DNA of 51,809 nucleotides. Origin: Spartobacteria bacterium. Lineage in GTDB: Bacteria; Verrucomicrobiota; Verrucomicrobiia; Chthoniobacterales; UBA10450. Location of the stretch: assembly GCA_003169695.1 (NCBI GenBank), contig PNAS01000029.1, positions 1 to 51,809 on the forward strand. The letters run 5' to 3'. Below are positions 26,140-33,809 of this stretch, one piece after another. The notes beneath the pieces are model-generated. The model was not told where the DNA came from and made no database searches. It saw only the letters and a list, made by a program, of their open reading frames with translations. Position numbers and translations under genes: made by a program. Within the stretch, counting starts at the first letter, position 1. Every line of letters begins with the position of its first letter.

Positions 26140-26889
26140 CTACCGCCCCAGTGGCGTGGTGATTTCGGTCCCGGCTGGCGGTGTAAACTCAAACGTGGAC
26201 GCGGGGATCGGCGCGCGCGATTCATTTGAATACGTCGTGACGATGCGATCCCCGTTCGGCTGCACCATTTCGGTGCGCCCCACTTGCAAATCGTTGTTCA
26301 TGCGAATGCTGAAAGTTTGCAGGAATCGCTTCATCGACGGGTTGCGAGGCGTCAGTTGCAACTGATATCCGTCTGCTTCTTTCGTGGCCGTGATGTGATA
26401 AGTGGCCTCGACATTCTCGAGATTCAAACTGGCCGTGATCGCGGCGATGCCAGCATCGAGCGGGGAGCGTTTGCCTAACGAGTAGTGCTCCGCCGACTGG
26501 AATTTCGGATAATAAATCCAGAGATGCTGCCCGTCACTCACGGTGATGCTGGGGGAATTGCCCTTCGCTTCGCGCCGGAATTTGTTCGGCGCCTGAAACC
26601 ACATTGTGCCCGCACTGGTGATCGGTTTGTTAAGCATGTGAACGGTCTTTTCTTCCTGGAAGTCAGCCTGGACCTGGGGCGCGGCGGCGCGTTTCTCGCG
26701 GATGTGCGCGAGCAGGGCCTTCAGGTCCGCCGGAGAAAGCGGATCGGCGGAGACGACGTGGGCAAGGAACAGCAACCCGAAGACAAAACAGGTAGGGACG
26801 GATCTCCGAGCCGTCCGTCGAATGAGTCGGCGCGCTCGGAGAGCGCGCCCTACCTGGATGGGATTACAGCAACGAGAAGTATTAAACAT
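26140..26889 (-). CDS. LolA-like outer-membrane lipoprotein carrier protein with a REP-derived N-terminus
   Basis: 249 residues from the Met at 26889, whose codon overlaps the MMPL gene's end by 8 bases. The signal peptide's hydrophobic core (FVFGLLFLAHVVSA) is preceded by a very long Arg-rich n-region (about residues 11-32) encoded entirely by the REP-like palindrome at 26790-26855. No start codon lies between the palindrome and the core that leaves a usable signal. The mature protein fits the LolA fold: 'QADFQEEKTVHMLNKPI.SAGTMWFQAPNKFR', 'DGQHLWIYYPKFQSAEHY', and 'QLQLTPRNPSMKRF'. LolA shuttles lipids or lipoproteins across the periplasm. Next to an MMPL exporter it more likely carries the exporter's lipid product. 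Confidence 0.8.
   Translation of the reverse strand: MFNTSRCCNPIQVGRALRARRLIRRTARRSVPTCFVFGLLFLAHVVSADPLSPADLKALLAHIREKRAAAPQVQADFQEEKTVHMLNKPITSAGTMWFQAPNKFRREAKGNSPSITVSDGQHLWIYYPKFQSAEHYSLGKRSPLDAGIAAITASLNLENVEATYHITATKEADGYQLQLTPRNPSMKRFLQTFSIRMNNDLQVGRTEMVQPNGDRIVTTYSNESRAPIPASTFEFTPPAGTEITTPLGR
26790..26855. repeat. REP-like palindromic element inside a coding region
   Basis: A 66-base element with terminal inverted repeats AGGTAGGG (26790-26797) and CCCTACCT (26848-26855). Inside are two hairpins: GACGG/CCGTC (26797-26801 with 26811-26815) and a perfect 9-bp stem GGCGCGCTC/GAGCGCGCC (26829-26837 with 26841-26849, loop GGA). From memory, such 'GGTAGGG...GCGCGC...CCCTACC' elements are frequent dispersed repeats in related soil Verrucomicrobia. 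The length is a multiple of 3 (66), so it keeps the LolA-like frame open. Confidence 0.7.
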
Positions 26890-29413
26890 TTTCAGGTTGT
26901 TGGACGCGTGGCCGCAATGATTCTTCGCGCCAGGACTTCGGTTCAGCCGCCGCCGCCGCAGGTAAAGTGAAGAAAATCGTCGCGGCGAGGCTCCAGAACA
27001 AGCCAATAGCGCAGGCGTAACCCAATCCCGCGAGCGTTGGATTATTCGCGGCGCCGAGCGAACCGAAGCCGCAGATCGCAGTCAAACCGGCAAGAATTAC
27101 CGGTTTCACGACGCCGGCAACGTCATGATCAAGTTGCCGCGCCTTCTGCCAAACGAGAAGCACATAGATGCCGTAATCGACTCCGATGGCGAGGACGAGC
27201 CTAAAGGCGAGAACGTTGAGTAGATTAAGCGGGATATGGAGCAGTTTCATTGACGCGATCATGGCGCAGACGGCCATGGTGAGCGTGGCAACTTGAATGA
27301 GCCACAAGCGCCAGTCGCGATAGAGCAATGCGAGCAAGGTCGCGTCGAATACCGCCATCAACGCGCTGATCAGGATGAGCTGCCGATGTGACCACGGAAC
27401 GAGATCAGTCAGGGTGAAGCTCCAGCCAGAAAGCACCATTGGCACGCTCTCGACCGGCAGTTCGCGGTGCAGCATTTCTTTTTGGTCCTGTGTCGCGACG
27501 GGCGCGTTAGTCGTGACGAATCCCGTCGTGAGGAGTGGATCATGGGCGAAGTACCGATCGACGAGAAACCACCAGCTGGATTTTTGCGGCAGCTGCGTTC
27601 GCCAATCGGGCAGCTGGCCGGGCAACAACGCCACGCCTTGCAGTTGATCGAGGAGGACGAAGGCGGATTCGAAAGTGTCGCGAGTGAAACCCTCGGTTGC
27701 GATCGCGGCTTCGAGCGCGGCGCGCGCTCCGTGGAGATTGGCCGTCCGCAATTTTTGCCGGTTCGTTTGCAATCGTTGCGGCGATAAGGCGAGTGCGGCC
27801 GGGGTGGAGAAGCTCTTGATCTTGCCGGCAACTTGTAAGCCGTTCCACTGCGCGGCCACTTTCTGCCAGTAATCATGCAACTGCTGCGCGTTCGCGGCCT
27901 TGACGATCCCGATGACGGGTTCCCAGCGGGAGGGCATTTTCTCCATGATCGTCTTGAGTGCGTAGCCGGCGTCACTGCGTTTCGGCTCCATCGAATGGGT
28001 GCTCACATCGAAGATTATTGGTGGCTTCGGCGAAAGCGCGACCGCTGTGAGAATCAGAAGCAGCGGCGCGGAGATCCAAAGCATTGGAGAGGGGCGGCGA
28101 ACGGTCCAGCGCACGTAATTCTTCACCATCGTAAACATCCAATCATTTCGCGGCGCTGAATTTTTCCACGGCAGAAAAAGGAAGAAAACCGTCATCATGA
28201 AAATACCCGCGAACGTGATTCCGAGCGCAATCAGAACGCCGAGCTGAGTGAATCCTTGGGAGCCCGCTAGCATCAACGCCATGAAGCCCACAGCCGTTGT
28301 CAGCGCGCCGAAGAAAATGGCTTTCCCGAGGCTTTTAACGGCTTCGCTTACGGCCGCGGGATGATCGATGCCTTCATCACGCGCTTGCTGGTAACGGCCG
28401 AAGATCAAAATCGCGAAGTCCACTCCCAGCCCAATCAGGATCGCGCAGAATCCGATGGTCACCATATTTAGCTGATGGAAAATCAGGAGTCCGGTGGCGA
28501 GCGCAACCAGGCAGCAAAGCAACAGCGTCAGGCCCATCCCGATGAGCGGCAGCCAGCGATGGAAGCCGACGTAAAAAACTCCACTGACCAGAAGGATGGA
28601 GCCCAGCAACGTGATGACGATGTCGTGTCGCATGCTGAGGGAAATCTCGGCGACGTAGGCTGAGCGGCCCGTCACCAGAATTTGGAGCGGCCCGCCATTC
28701 CAGCCTTCGTCGGCGTGCGCCTGAAACGCTTTTACCTCGCGCATCAGTTTCTGGCAATCGACCGCACCGATGCTCGGCTGATTCGTGACGGTGAGAAACA
28801 CACGCATCGTGCGGTCGGGCGAAGTGAGGGGTTGGTCCTCTTCGATCGCCGCGTTGTTCGCGAAAGGTTTCAGCGCCGGTGCGATGACGCCGAGCGGATC
28901 TAGCCCCAACTCGATTTGGGGCCGGGGCGAACCTGCTTCCAGCTCGGAATGCAAACGATGCAACCGCTCTCGGATTTTCTCCGGCTGTAAAAGAGCGAGC
29001 GTCTCGTTGAAAGCGGCCGGCTCGAGATTAAGCAGAAGCGGAATGGCGATGGATTGCAAATCGCGAATTCCTTCCGGCGTTTCGATCGGCGCGCCGGCCA
29101 GGACGCGCGTGCACCATGATTGCTCACGCAATTTTTGGGCGAACTGCGGTGCGAACTCTTCCAGCTTATCGACGTCCGTGGGCTGGCAGAGGAGCGCGAA
29201 AGTTAGCTCACGAACCTGCGCGAAATCGCGATTGTAAACTTTCAGTCCTTCAACCGATTCGAACCCGCTGGGTAGAAGGTTCAACACCTCGCTATCGAGC
29301 CTCATCCGCGTGACCAGGATGTAAGCGGACAACGCGCAAATCACCGCGACTGCGGACCAGACCGCGCCGCGCCGTTGCGTGACAAGATTAGCGATGAGGG
29401 AATGCAGGCGCAT
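26882..29413 (-). CDS. MMPL/RND-family exporter
   Basis: 843 residues in two halves, each with one membrane helix, a large periplasmic domain (about 35-240 and 455-660) and a block of five or six helices (about 245-440 and 665-830). 'GVDFAILIFGRYQQARDEG' and 'GVDYGIYVLLVWQKARQ' are the two helix-4 signatures of the MMPL group. This predicted-exporter type accompanies lipid and aryl-polyene pathways and moves lipid-like products from the inner membrane, driven by protons. The flanking lipoprotein and LolA-like genes on the same strand fit a trans-envelope route. Start at 29413. Confidence 0.88.
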   Translation of the reverse strand: MRLHSLIANLVTQRRGAVWSAVAVICALSAYILVTRMRLDSEVLNLLPSGFESVEGLKVYNRDFAQVRELTFALLCQPTDVDKLEEFAPQFAQKLREQSWCTRVLAGAPIETPEGIRDLQSIAIPLLLNLEPAAFNETLALLQPEKIRERLHRLHSELEAGSPRPQIELGLDPLGVIAPALKPFANNAAIEEDQPLTSPDRTMRVFLTVTNQPSIGAVDCQKLMREVKAFQAHADEGWNGGPLQILVTGRSAYVAEISLSMRHDIVITLLGSILLVSGVFYVGFHRWLPLIGMGLTLLLCCLVALATGLLIFHQLNMVTIGFCAILIGLGVDFAILIFGRYQQARDEGIDHPAAVSEAVKSLGKAIFFGALTTAVGFMALMLAGSQGFTQLGVLIALGITFAGIFMMTVFFLFLPWKNSAPRNDWMFTMVKNYVRWTVRRPSPMLWISAPLLLILTAVALSPKPPIIFDVSTHSMEPKRSDAGYALKTIMEKMPSRWEPVIGIVKAANAQQLHDYWQKVAAQWNGLQVAGKIKSFSTPAALALSPQRLQTNRQKLRTANLHGARAALEAAIATEGFTRDTFESAFVLLDQLQGVALLPGQLPDWRTQLPQKSSWWFLVDRYFAHDPLLTTGFVTTNAPVATQDQKEMLHRELPVESVPMVLSGWSFTLTDLVPWSHRQLILISALMAVFDATLLALLYRDWRLWLIQVATLTMAVCAMIASMKLLHIPLNLLNVLAFRLVLAIGVDYGIYVLLVWQKARQLDHDVAGVVKPVILAGLTAICGFGSLGAANNPTLAGLGYACAIGLFWSLAATIFFTLPAAAAAEPKSWREESLRPRVQQPENV

Positions 29414-29461
29414 GGTGAGTCGTGACCGCAGCCGCGACGCTCGTGTTTCAACCAGCGAAGG

Positions 29462-29902
29462 TCAAAAACGGAAAATGAAGGTTTCGTTGCCGGCGGAATG
29501 ACGGACGGACGCTTTCTCGCCCGACGCCATGAGCACCTCGCGCAATTGCAGCCACCCGCGCAGGCGCGCTGGCGCCTGCGCGCTTGGTCCGGACCAGCCG
29601 CCCCGCGCGAGCGGACCTTTCACGCTCGCGAAGTTTGCGTCCTGCCGCACTTCCAGCAGGGCGATGCCCGGCCCCTTCGTGAAAGTCAGCTCGAAATCGC
29701 CCGCTTTTGAAAAACGGACGAGCACTTCGCCAATCAATGTGGTCTTTTTTCCGCGATAGAGAAGCTGACCGTTCCTGGCCTGCCAGTCCCGGGAAGGGTC
29801 GAGAAAATGATGGCGGATTGTCTGGCAACTCGTTAGGCCGATGGCGACCATGGTTGAAATCATGATCAACCGACGGTTCAGAATCGAAACGGCGCCCTTC
29901 AT
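29462..29902 (-). CDS. Putative outer-membrane lipoprotein, DUF3261-like
   Basis: 146 residues from the Met at 29902, chosen because it gives a lipoprotein signal with lipobox LTSC (Cys26); the frame upstream overlaps the flavoprotein gene. The mature part (WQARNGQLLYRGKKTTLIGEV, later 'GPGIALLEVRQDANFASVKGP') is a beta-rich domain of ~120 residues. Small lipoproteins at this place in aryl-polyene clusters are called DUF3261; the similarity here is by context and overall look only. The start is 5 bases after the flavoprotein stop, with a GAGGAA ribosome site running into the ATG. Confidence 0.6.
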   Translation of the reverse strand: MKGAVSILNRRLIMISTMVAIGLTSCQTIRHHFLDPSRDWQARNGQLLYRGKKTTLIGEVLVRFSKAGDFELTFTKGPGIALLEVRQDANFASVKGPLARGGWSGPSAQAPARLRGWLQLREVLMASGEKASVRHSAGNETFIFRF

Positions 29903-29907
29903 TTCCT

Positions 29908-31215
29908 CTACGAAACGCTTTCCAGGGACCCCAGCGGTGTCGATGCCTCCGATTTTCGCGGCACGAGGGAAAGCCGCGGCGAAAAGGCGAGAAAGCGTTG
30001 CGCGCGGACAAAGAAATAAAACACCCACATCCGCCATTTGATGGCGAAGCTTATGCCTTCATTGCCGGCGAGCACGGCGTTGACGGCAGGGGCGAGCTGC
30101 AGCATCTCGGTCGGATTAAGAAAAACTTCGACGAATTCTTTGCCGCGATACCATGAATTCACGAACGTGAGATACATGTCCATCACCCGGTTGACGCGAC
30201 GGGAGTATTCTCGAAAAAGGCGCGGCTTCTGAGATTCGTCGCGCAGAATTTCGTGCAGCGAATCCGCGGCCTTTTCGGCGGACATGATCGCGAGAAAGAC
30301 TCCGCTGCTAAAAACCGGATCGATGAAGCCGGCGGCGTCGCCGGCCAGTATCCAGCGATCGCCAAAAAGCTTCGCATTGCGATACGAATAGTCGCCCGCC
30401 GAATAAACAGGCGAGACCCGCTCGGAGTTTGCCATTTCCTCGAGTATCAACGGTTGCTCACCGATACATTTTTCGAGCGCTTCCTCGGGAGCGAGCTTCA
30501 TCGCGCGAAAGGTCGACGTGTCCATCACAACGCCGATACTCATGCGCGTCGCGGTGAGCGGGATCATCCAGAACCAGCGGTCGAGCCCGCGCACCATGCG
30601 GATAAGCGTGCCATCGATGCCGGACGGGCGGTCGACGTTTTCGTAATGCGCGAAGACGGAAAACTTCTGCAGATGATCGTACGATTTCTTGAGTTTGAAA
30701 AAATTTCCGACGATCGTTTGTCGTCCGCTGCAATCGAGTAGATATCGGGCGTCAATCGTCTCAATCGAGCCGCCAGGCGCTTCGATTTCGAGCCGGACGC
30801 CGTCGTGGCCGGGCACGATATTTTTTACCATCGTTTCCTCGCGAACCTCGGCGCCATTTTCGCGGGAGTGATCGAGAAGCAGCTTGTCGAACTCCGACCG
30901 AGTAACTTGGTAGGCGCGATCTCGGCTCGTCTTATAGCCGTCTTTGAAATAGAATTTCGCGCTCGTGGTGCCGCACGCCGCGATAATTTCTCCGCCATGT
31001 TTCGGTAAAAAAGTGCGGTTAAGTTTTTCGCGCACACCGAGGCGATCGAAGGCTTGTGTGCTGAAAGGCAGCAGAGATTCGCCGATGTGAAAGCGCGGAA
31101 ATTTGTCGCGTTCCAGGACGACGACGCGCCGTCCGGATCGTGCTAGCAGCGTCGCTGCGGTGCTGCCGGCCGGACCGCCGCCGATGATCGCCACATCGTA
31201 CATTTCGTTGCTCAT
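29908..31215 (-). CDS. FAD-dependent halogenase-like oxidoreductase
   Basis: 435 residues from the Met at 31215. The dinucleotide motif IIGGGPAGSTAA (10-21) binds FAD; GESLLP (45-50), Lys72 in PKHGG, and GDAAGFIDPVFSSGV near 285-299 follow the tryptophan-halogenase/geranylgeranyl-reductase-like family. The W-x-W-x-I-P box of flavin halogenases is intact (WFWMIP, 214-219). That favours chlorination or bromination of a carrier-bound or phenolic substrate, but many relatives with this box are uncharacterised and could be hydroxylases or reductases. First gene of the lipoprotein-MMPL-LolA operon. Such enzymes sit in flexirubin, dialkylresorcinol and aryl-polyene clusters. Probably cytosolic. Confidence 0.82.
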   Translation of the reverse strand: MSNEMYDVAIIGGGPAGSTAATLLARSGRRVVVLERDKFPRFHIGESLLPFSTQAFDRLGVREKLNRTFLPKHGGEIIAACGTTSAKFYFKDGYKTSRDRAYQVTRSEFDKLLLDHSRENGAEVREETMVKNIVPGHDGVRLEIEAPGGSIETIDARYLLDCSGRQTIVGNFFKLKKSYDHLQKFSVFAHYENVDRPSGIDGTLIRMVRGLDRWFWMIPLTATRMSIGVVMDTSTFRAMKLAPEEALEKCIGEQPLILEEMANSERVSPVYSAGDYSYRNAKLFGDRWILAGDAAGFIDPVFSSGVFLAIMSAEKAADSLHEILRDESQKPRLFREYSRRVNRVMDMYLTFVNSWYRGKEFVEVFLNPTEMLQLAPAVNAVLAGNEGISFAIKWRMWVFYFFVRAQRFLAFSPRLSLVPRKSEASTPLGSLESVS

Positions 31216-31281
31216 TGGGCCATCAAGGTAGCAAAGTTCCGCGCGAAGCAAACACTGCCGAACCGATCGCAGGAAGCCGAT

Positions 31282-32037
31282 TCATGAATGGTCTGGCGGC
31301 AGACCATATTTCGCTCGAACCGAACGGTAATCCGCGCGCGGCGTCTGAACCAGAATCGGATTCCGGGCGGGATCCAGCCAGCGGATCAATCTCACCAAAT
31401 CGCTCTCCGGCATTGCCGTGCAACCAGCCGTCGGCGCGGATGAACTCTTCCAGATGTGCAGAAATATGCACGATCCCGCGCCCGGTACTGCAGCGGGGTT
31501 GTGTTCGACGACTATGCCCCATTTATAGAGGACGTCATCTCGCCGCATCTGCTCGGAACTGCGCCAATCGATCTTCGCGACCTTCGATCGATCCACCAGC
31601 TTGTTATAGTAACGCGAATTGGGATCATCGATGCCCTCGACCTGCTTTGATAACGCCAGATAGGGCAGCTTGACCCAGGCGGTGGAACGCGCCGGCGCGT
31701 ACCCAAAGGCCGACGAGAGACGGAATATTCCGGCCGGTGCTCTGTCGTCGCCTTCCTTCTTCTCAGGTGGCCCGTCCAAATCCAGGCGGACGAGCCCCCG
31801 GCCCTGTCCGAGCCCATTCTTTCCTACCACGACCGCGAACCCAGGGCCGCGCTCCTTCCAATTGGCAGTCGCTTCGCTACGCTCGAATGCATGCATCACG
31901 CCGGTGGTCGACGCCCAATTATCCGTTAATACCACGATGCACTGGCGAGAACGATCCAGCTCACGAGTCGCAGTCCGGCCCGTTGCGAACGGCCAGCTGC
32001 ACGCGAACAAGAGCAAAGAAAACAATCGAGGCGGCAT
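31282..32037 (-). CDS. L,D-transpeptidase (YkuD-like)
   Basis: 251 residues with a signal peptide at 1-20. The domain shows 'GRAPAGIFRLSSAFGY'-type YkuD features (DDRAPAGIFRL, 97-107), His194 (IFLHIWKS) and the catalytic Cys206 in the motif SAPTAGCTAM. These enzymes cross-link or anchor peptidoglycan in the periplasm through a Cys thioester. Many such stand-alone proteins are of unknown substrate. It is divergent from the TIR gene, with 105 bases between, and shows no regulatory site. Confidence 0.82.
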   Translation of the reverse strand: MPPRLFSLLLFACSWPFATGRTATRELDRSRQCIVVLTDNWASTTGVMHAFERSEATANWKERGPGFAVVVGKNGLGQGRGLVRLDLDGPPEKKEGDDRAPAGIFRLSSAFGYAPARSTAWVKLPYLALSKQVEGIDDPNSRYYNKLVDRSKVAKIDWRSSEQMRRDDVLYKWGIVVEHNPAAVPGAGSCIFLHIWKSSSAPTAGCTAMPESDLVRLIRWLDPARNPILVQTPRADYRSVRAKYGLPPDHS

Positions 32038-32142
32038 CGCGTTGAGCTAAGGCCGGACACGCTCTTGTTGAAAGGAAATTGTGGCACCGGCGCGCCGAGG
32101 CGGATTGGCAAGTGACAAACAGAAGCGTTAAGATCGGGGCCG

Positions 32143-32970
32143 ATGCCGTACGATGCCTTCATCAGCTATTGCTCGGAAGACAAGAAAGTCGCCGACGCGG
32201 TTTGCGGAACACTGGAGGCAACCAAAATCCGATGCTGGATCGCGCCGCGCGACGTTCTTCCCGGCCGCACCTGGGGCTCGGCAATCGTGGATGCGATCGG
32301 CGAGAGCGCGGTTATGGTGGTGATTTTCTCAAAGCATTCCAATGGCTCCCCCCAGGTCATGCGCGAGATCGAGCGTGCCGTGAACAAAGGTGTCTCGATC
32401 ATTCCGTTTCGCGTCGAGGACGTGGTGCCATCGAAAGATCTGGAATATTTCATTAGCAGTTGCCACTGGCTCGACGCGACGAATCCGCCGCTGGAGCAAC
32501 ATATCGGCGAGCTGGCCGAAGCGATTCTTGCGTTGCAGCGTCGCAGCTCGGCATCCGCGGGCAAAGAAGCGCTTGAGAAGAAATCGCGAGGACGCCTCGC
32601 CGCACTTTGGATTTGCCTCGCTCTTGCCGCGATTCTCACGCTCGCAGCGGGCGCGTGGGTTTTCCGGCCCAAGACAAGCGGGCCCATGGTCCAACTGGAA
32701 AGACCGGCGGCGGACTCGTCAGTGGTCGGGCCGCTGCTGCTGTCCTGGACGACGAAAGATCTGGCCCAGGAAAATCTTTCGTTCGAAGTCTCACTCACCC
32801 CGGCAAGGCGCCAATCCTGCAACGCACCGCGCGCAACTCGATCGTGCCGCAAGGGATCGAGGGAAAAGTCCGGTGGAACGTTCGGCCAGTCTGGCAAAGC
32901 CCGGGCCAGCGGGAGCGATTTGGTGAGTGGAACAAGGAACAGAGCTTCACCTACTACCCCAGCGCGCTGA
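32143..32970 (+). CDS. TIR-domain membrane protein, N-terminal part of a frameshifted TIR-TM-solute-binding receptor
   Basis: As written this reads 275 residues, but only about 1-220 look genuine. Residues 3-130 are a TIR domain: 'YDAFISYCSEDKKVADAV', 'RCWIAPRDVLPGRTWGSAI', and 'S.QVMREIERAV', with Glu75 where the catalytic Glu of NAD-cleaving TIRs lies. A membrane helix spans ~152-174, preceded by basic residues, so TIR faces the cytosol. Residues 183-220 start an Fn3/Ig-like strand set (PLLLSWTTKD). At 32797-32803 the frame is lost: five Cs instead of four would continue as LTPGKAP into the solute-binding frame, giving ~530 residues. The tail after residue 220 is out of frame. Bacterial TIRs signal by NAD cleavage or binding; an outside ligand-binding domain would make this receptor-like. 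Confidence 0.85.
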   Translation: MPYDAFISYCSEDKKVADAVCGTLEATKIRCWIAPRDVLPGRTWGSAIVDAIGESAVMVVIFSKHSNGSPQVMREIERAVNKGVSIIPFRVEDVVPSKDLEYFISSCHWLDATNPPLEQHIGELAEAILALQRRSSASAGKEALEKKSRGRLAALWICLALAAILTLAAGAWVFRPKTSGPMVQLERPAADSSVVGPLLLSWTTKDLAQENLSFEVSLTPARRQSCNAPRATRSCRKGSREKSGGTFGQSGKARASGSDLVSGTRNRASPTTPAR

Positions 32971-33734
32971 ACCGAATTATCGCCACGCGTACCATTCACG
33001 TCGGAACGGCCGAGCCTGATGGTTTTTTCGTTCGCCAGGAAGGCGCTGAGTTGACCGGCTACGAGATCGAGTTGCTGCGCGATCTCGGAACGCGAATCCT
33101 CGCGGCGCGCGGCATCCCGGCCAAGCCCACGATTACCTATACGCGACGAATCTGGGGCGAGGATTTCTTTCGACTGCTCGAACGCGATGGCGCCGTCGAT
33201 CTGATCGCTGCAGCCATCTCTATCACGCCGGAGCGCGAAAAAACCTACGGGCTCCTCTTCACGCAGCCCACTTTGCGGTATCCGCAAACGATGATCGCCA
33301 AGCCGGGAATCAAGGCTTTCGTCGATGGCAAGCTTGTGCTAACCCGAGTGGGCGCGGCGGAGAAGACAACAAACGAAACGTTTGCCCGCAAGCTTCTGGG
33401 TGACGCCGCGTCCGAGCGCTTTGTGCCGTACGCGGGCAGCGGCGCCTACGATCGCATGCTGGCCGACTTGGTGGCGGAGCGGATTGACGGCGCTTTGATC
33501 GACAAGCCTTATGCATTGCAAAAAGTGGCTGAACTGAAGCAGTCGATAGGGGCGGAGCTGGCTCTGACCGACATCACGGCGGAGATCGTTCCTGGAATCG
33601 AGCTGGAGAAAATGGGCTTTGCGGTTCGAAAGAGCGACCGCGCGCTTTTGCAAGAGCTCGACACCCAGCTCACGGCCACCGCCGCGACGCGCGACGGAGT
33701 TTTGAGCAAATCCATTCCCGGTTGGAGTAACTAG
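32802..33734 (+). CDS. Family-3 solute-binding domain (SBP_bac_3), C-terminal part of the TIR receptor
   Basis: This is the continuation of the TIR protein in the shifted frame; it has no convincing start or signal peptide of its own, although the frame is open from 32607. After ~60 residues that finish the Ig/Fn3-like unit (IEGKVRWNVRPVW), a type-II periplasmic binding domain of ~240 residues follows: 'IHVGTAEPDGFFVRQ', 'LTGYEIELLRDLG', 'VDLIAAAISITPEREKTYGL', and 'RIDGALIDKPYALQK'. This family binds amino acids and similar solutes for ABC importers, or acts as the sensor part of histidine kinases. No ABC permease lies nearby, in keeping with a sensor role. LptF/G follows 75 bases later. Confidence 0.82.
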   Translation, partial: GKAPILQRTARNSIVPQGIEGKVRWNVRPVWQSPGQRERFGEWNKEQSFTYYPSALNRIIATRTIHVGTAEPDGFFVRQEGAELTGYEIELLRDLGTRILAARGIPAKPTITYTRRIWGEDFFRLLERDGAVDLIAAAISITPEREKTYGLLFTQPTLRYPQTMIAKPGIKAFVDGKLVLTRVGAAEKTTNETFARKLLGDAASERFVPYAGSGAYDRMLADLVAERIDGALIDKPYALQKVAELKQSIGAELALTDITAEIVPGIELEKMGFAVRKSDRALLQELDTQLTATAATRDGVLSKSIPGWSN

Positions 33735-33809
33735 CCACGCCATCCTGGCGCGGAACTTCACGCGGCGGCGCTTGCCACGCCCATGGAACTCAACTAACAA
33801 ACGGCAGCG

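Noticed and set aside
29448..30011. Second minus frame of 187 residues over the lipoprotein gene
   Set aside because: Shifted-frame shadow; the other frame has a lipobox and fits the operon spacing.
29908..31215. Geranylgeranyl reductase of carotenoid or archaeal-type lipid synthesis
   Set aside because: The W-x-W-x-I-P box and exporter/LolA neighbours favour a halogenase-like enzyme, though this is not proven.
32797..32803. Programmed -1 frameshift in the TIR-receptor gene
   Set aside because: No X-XXY-YYZ heptamer or clear downstream stem; a missing C in a C run is simpler.
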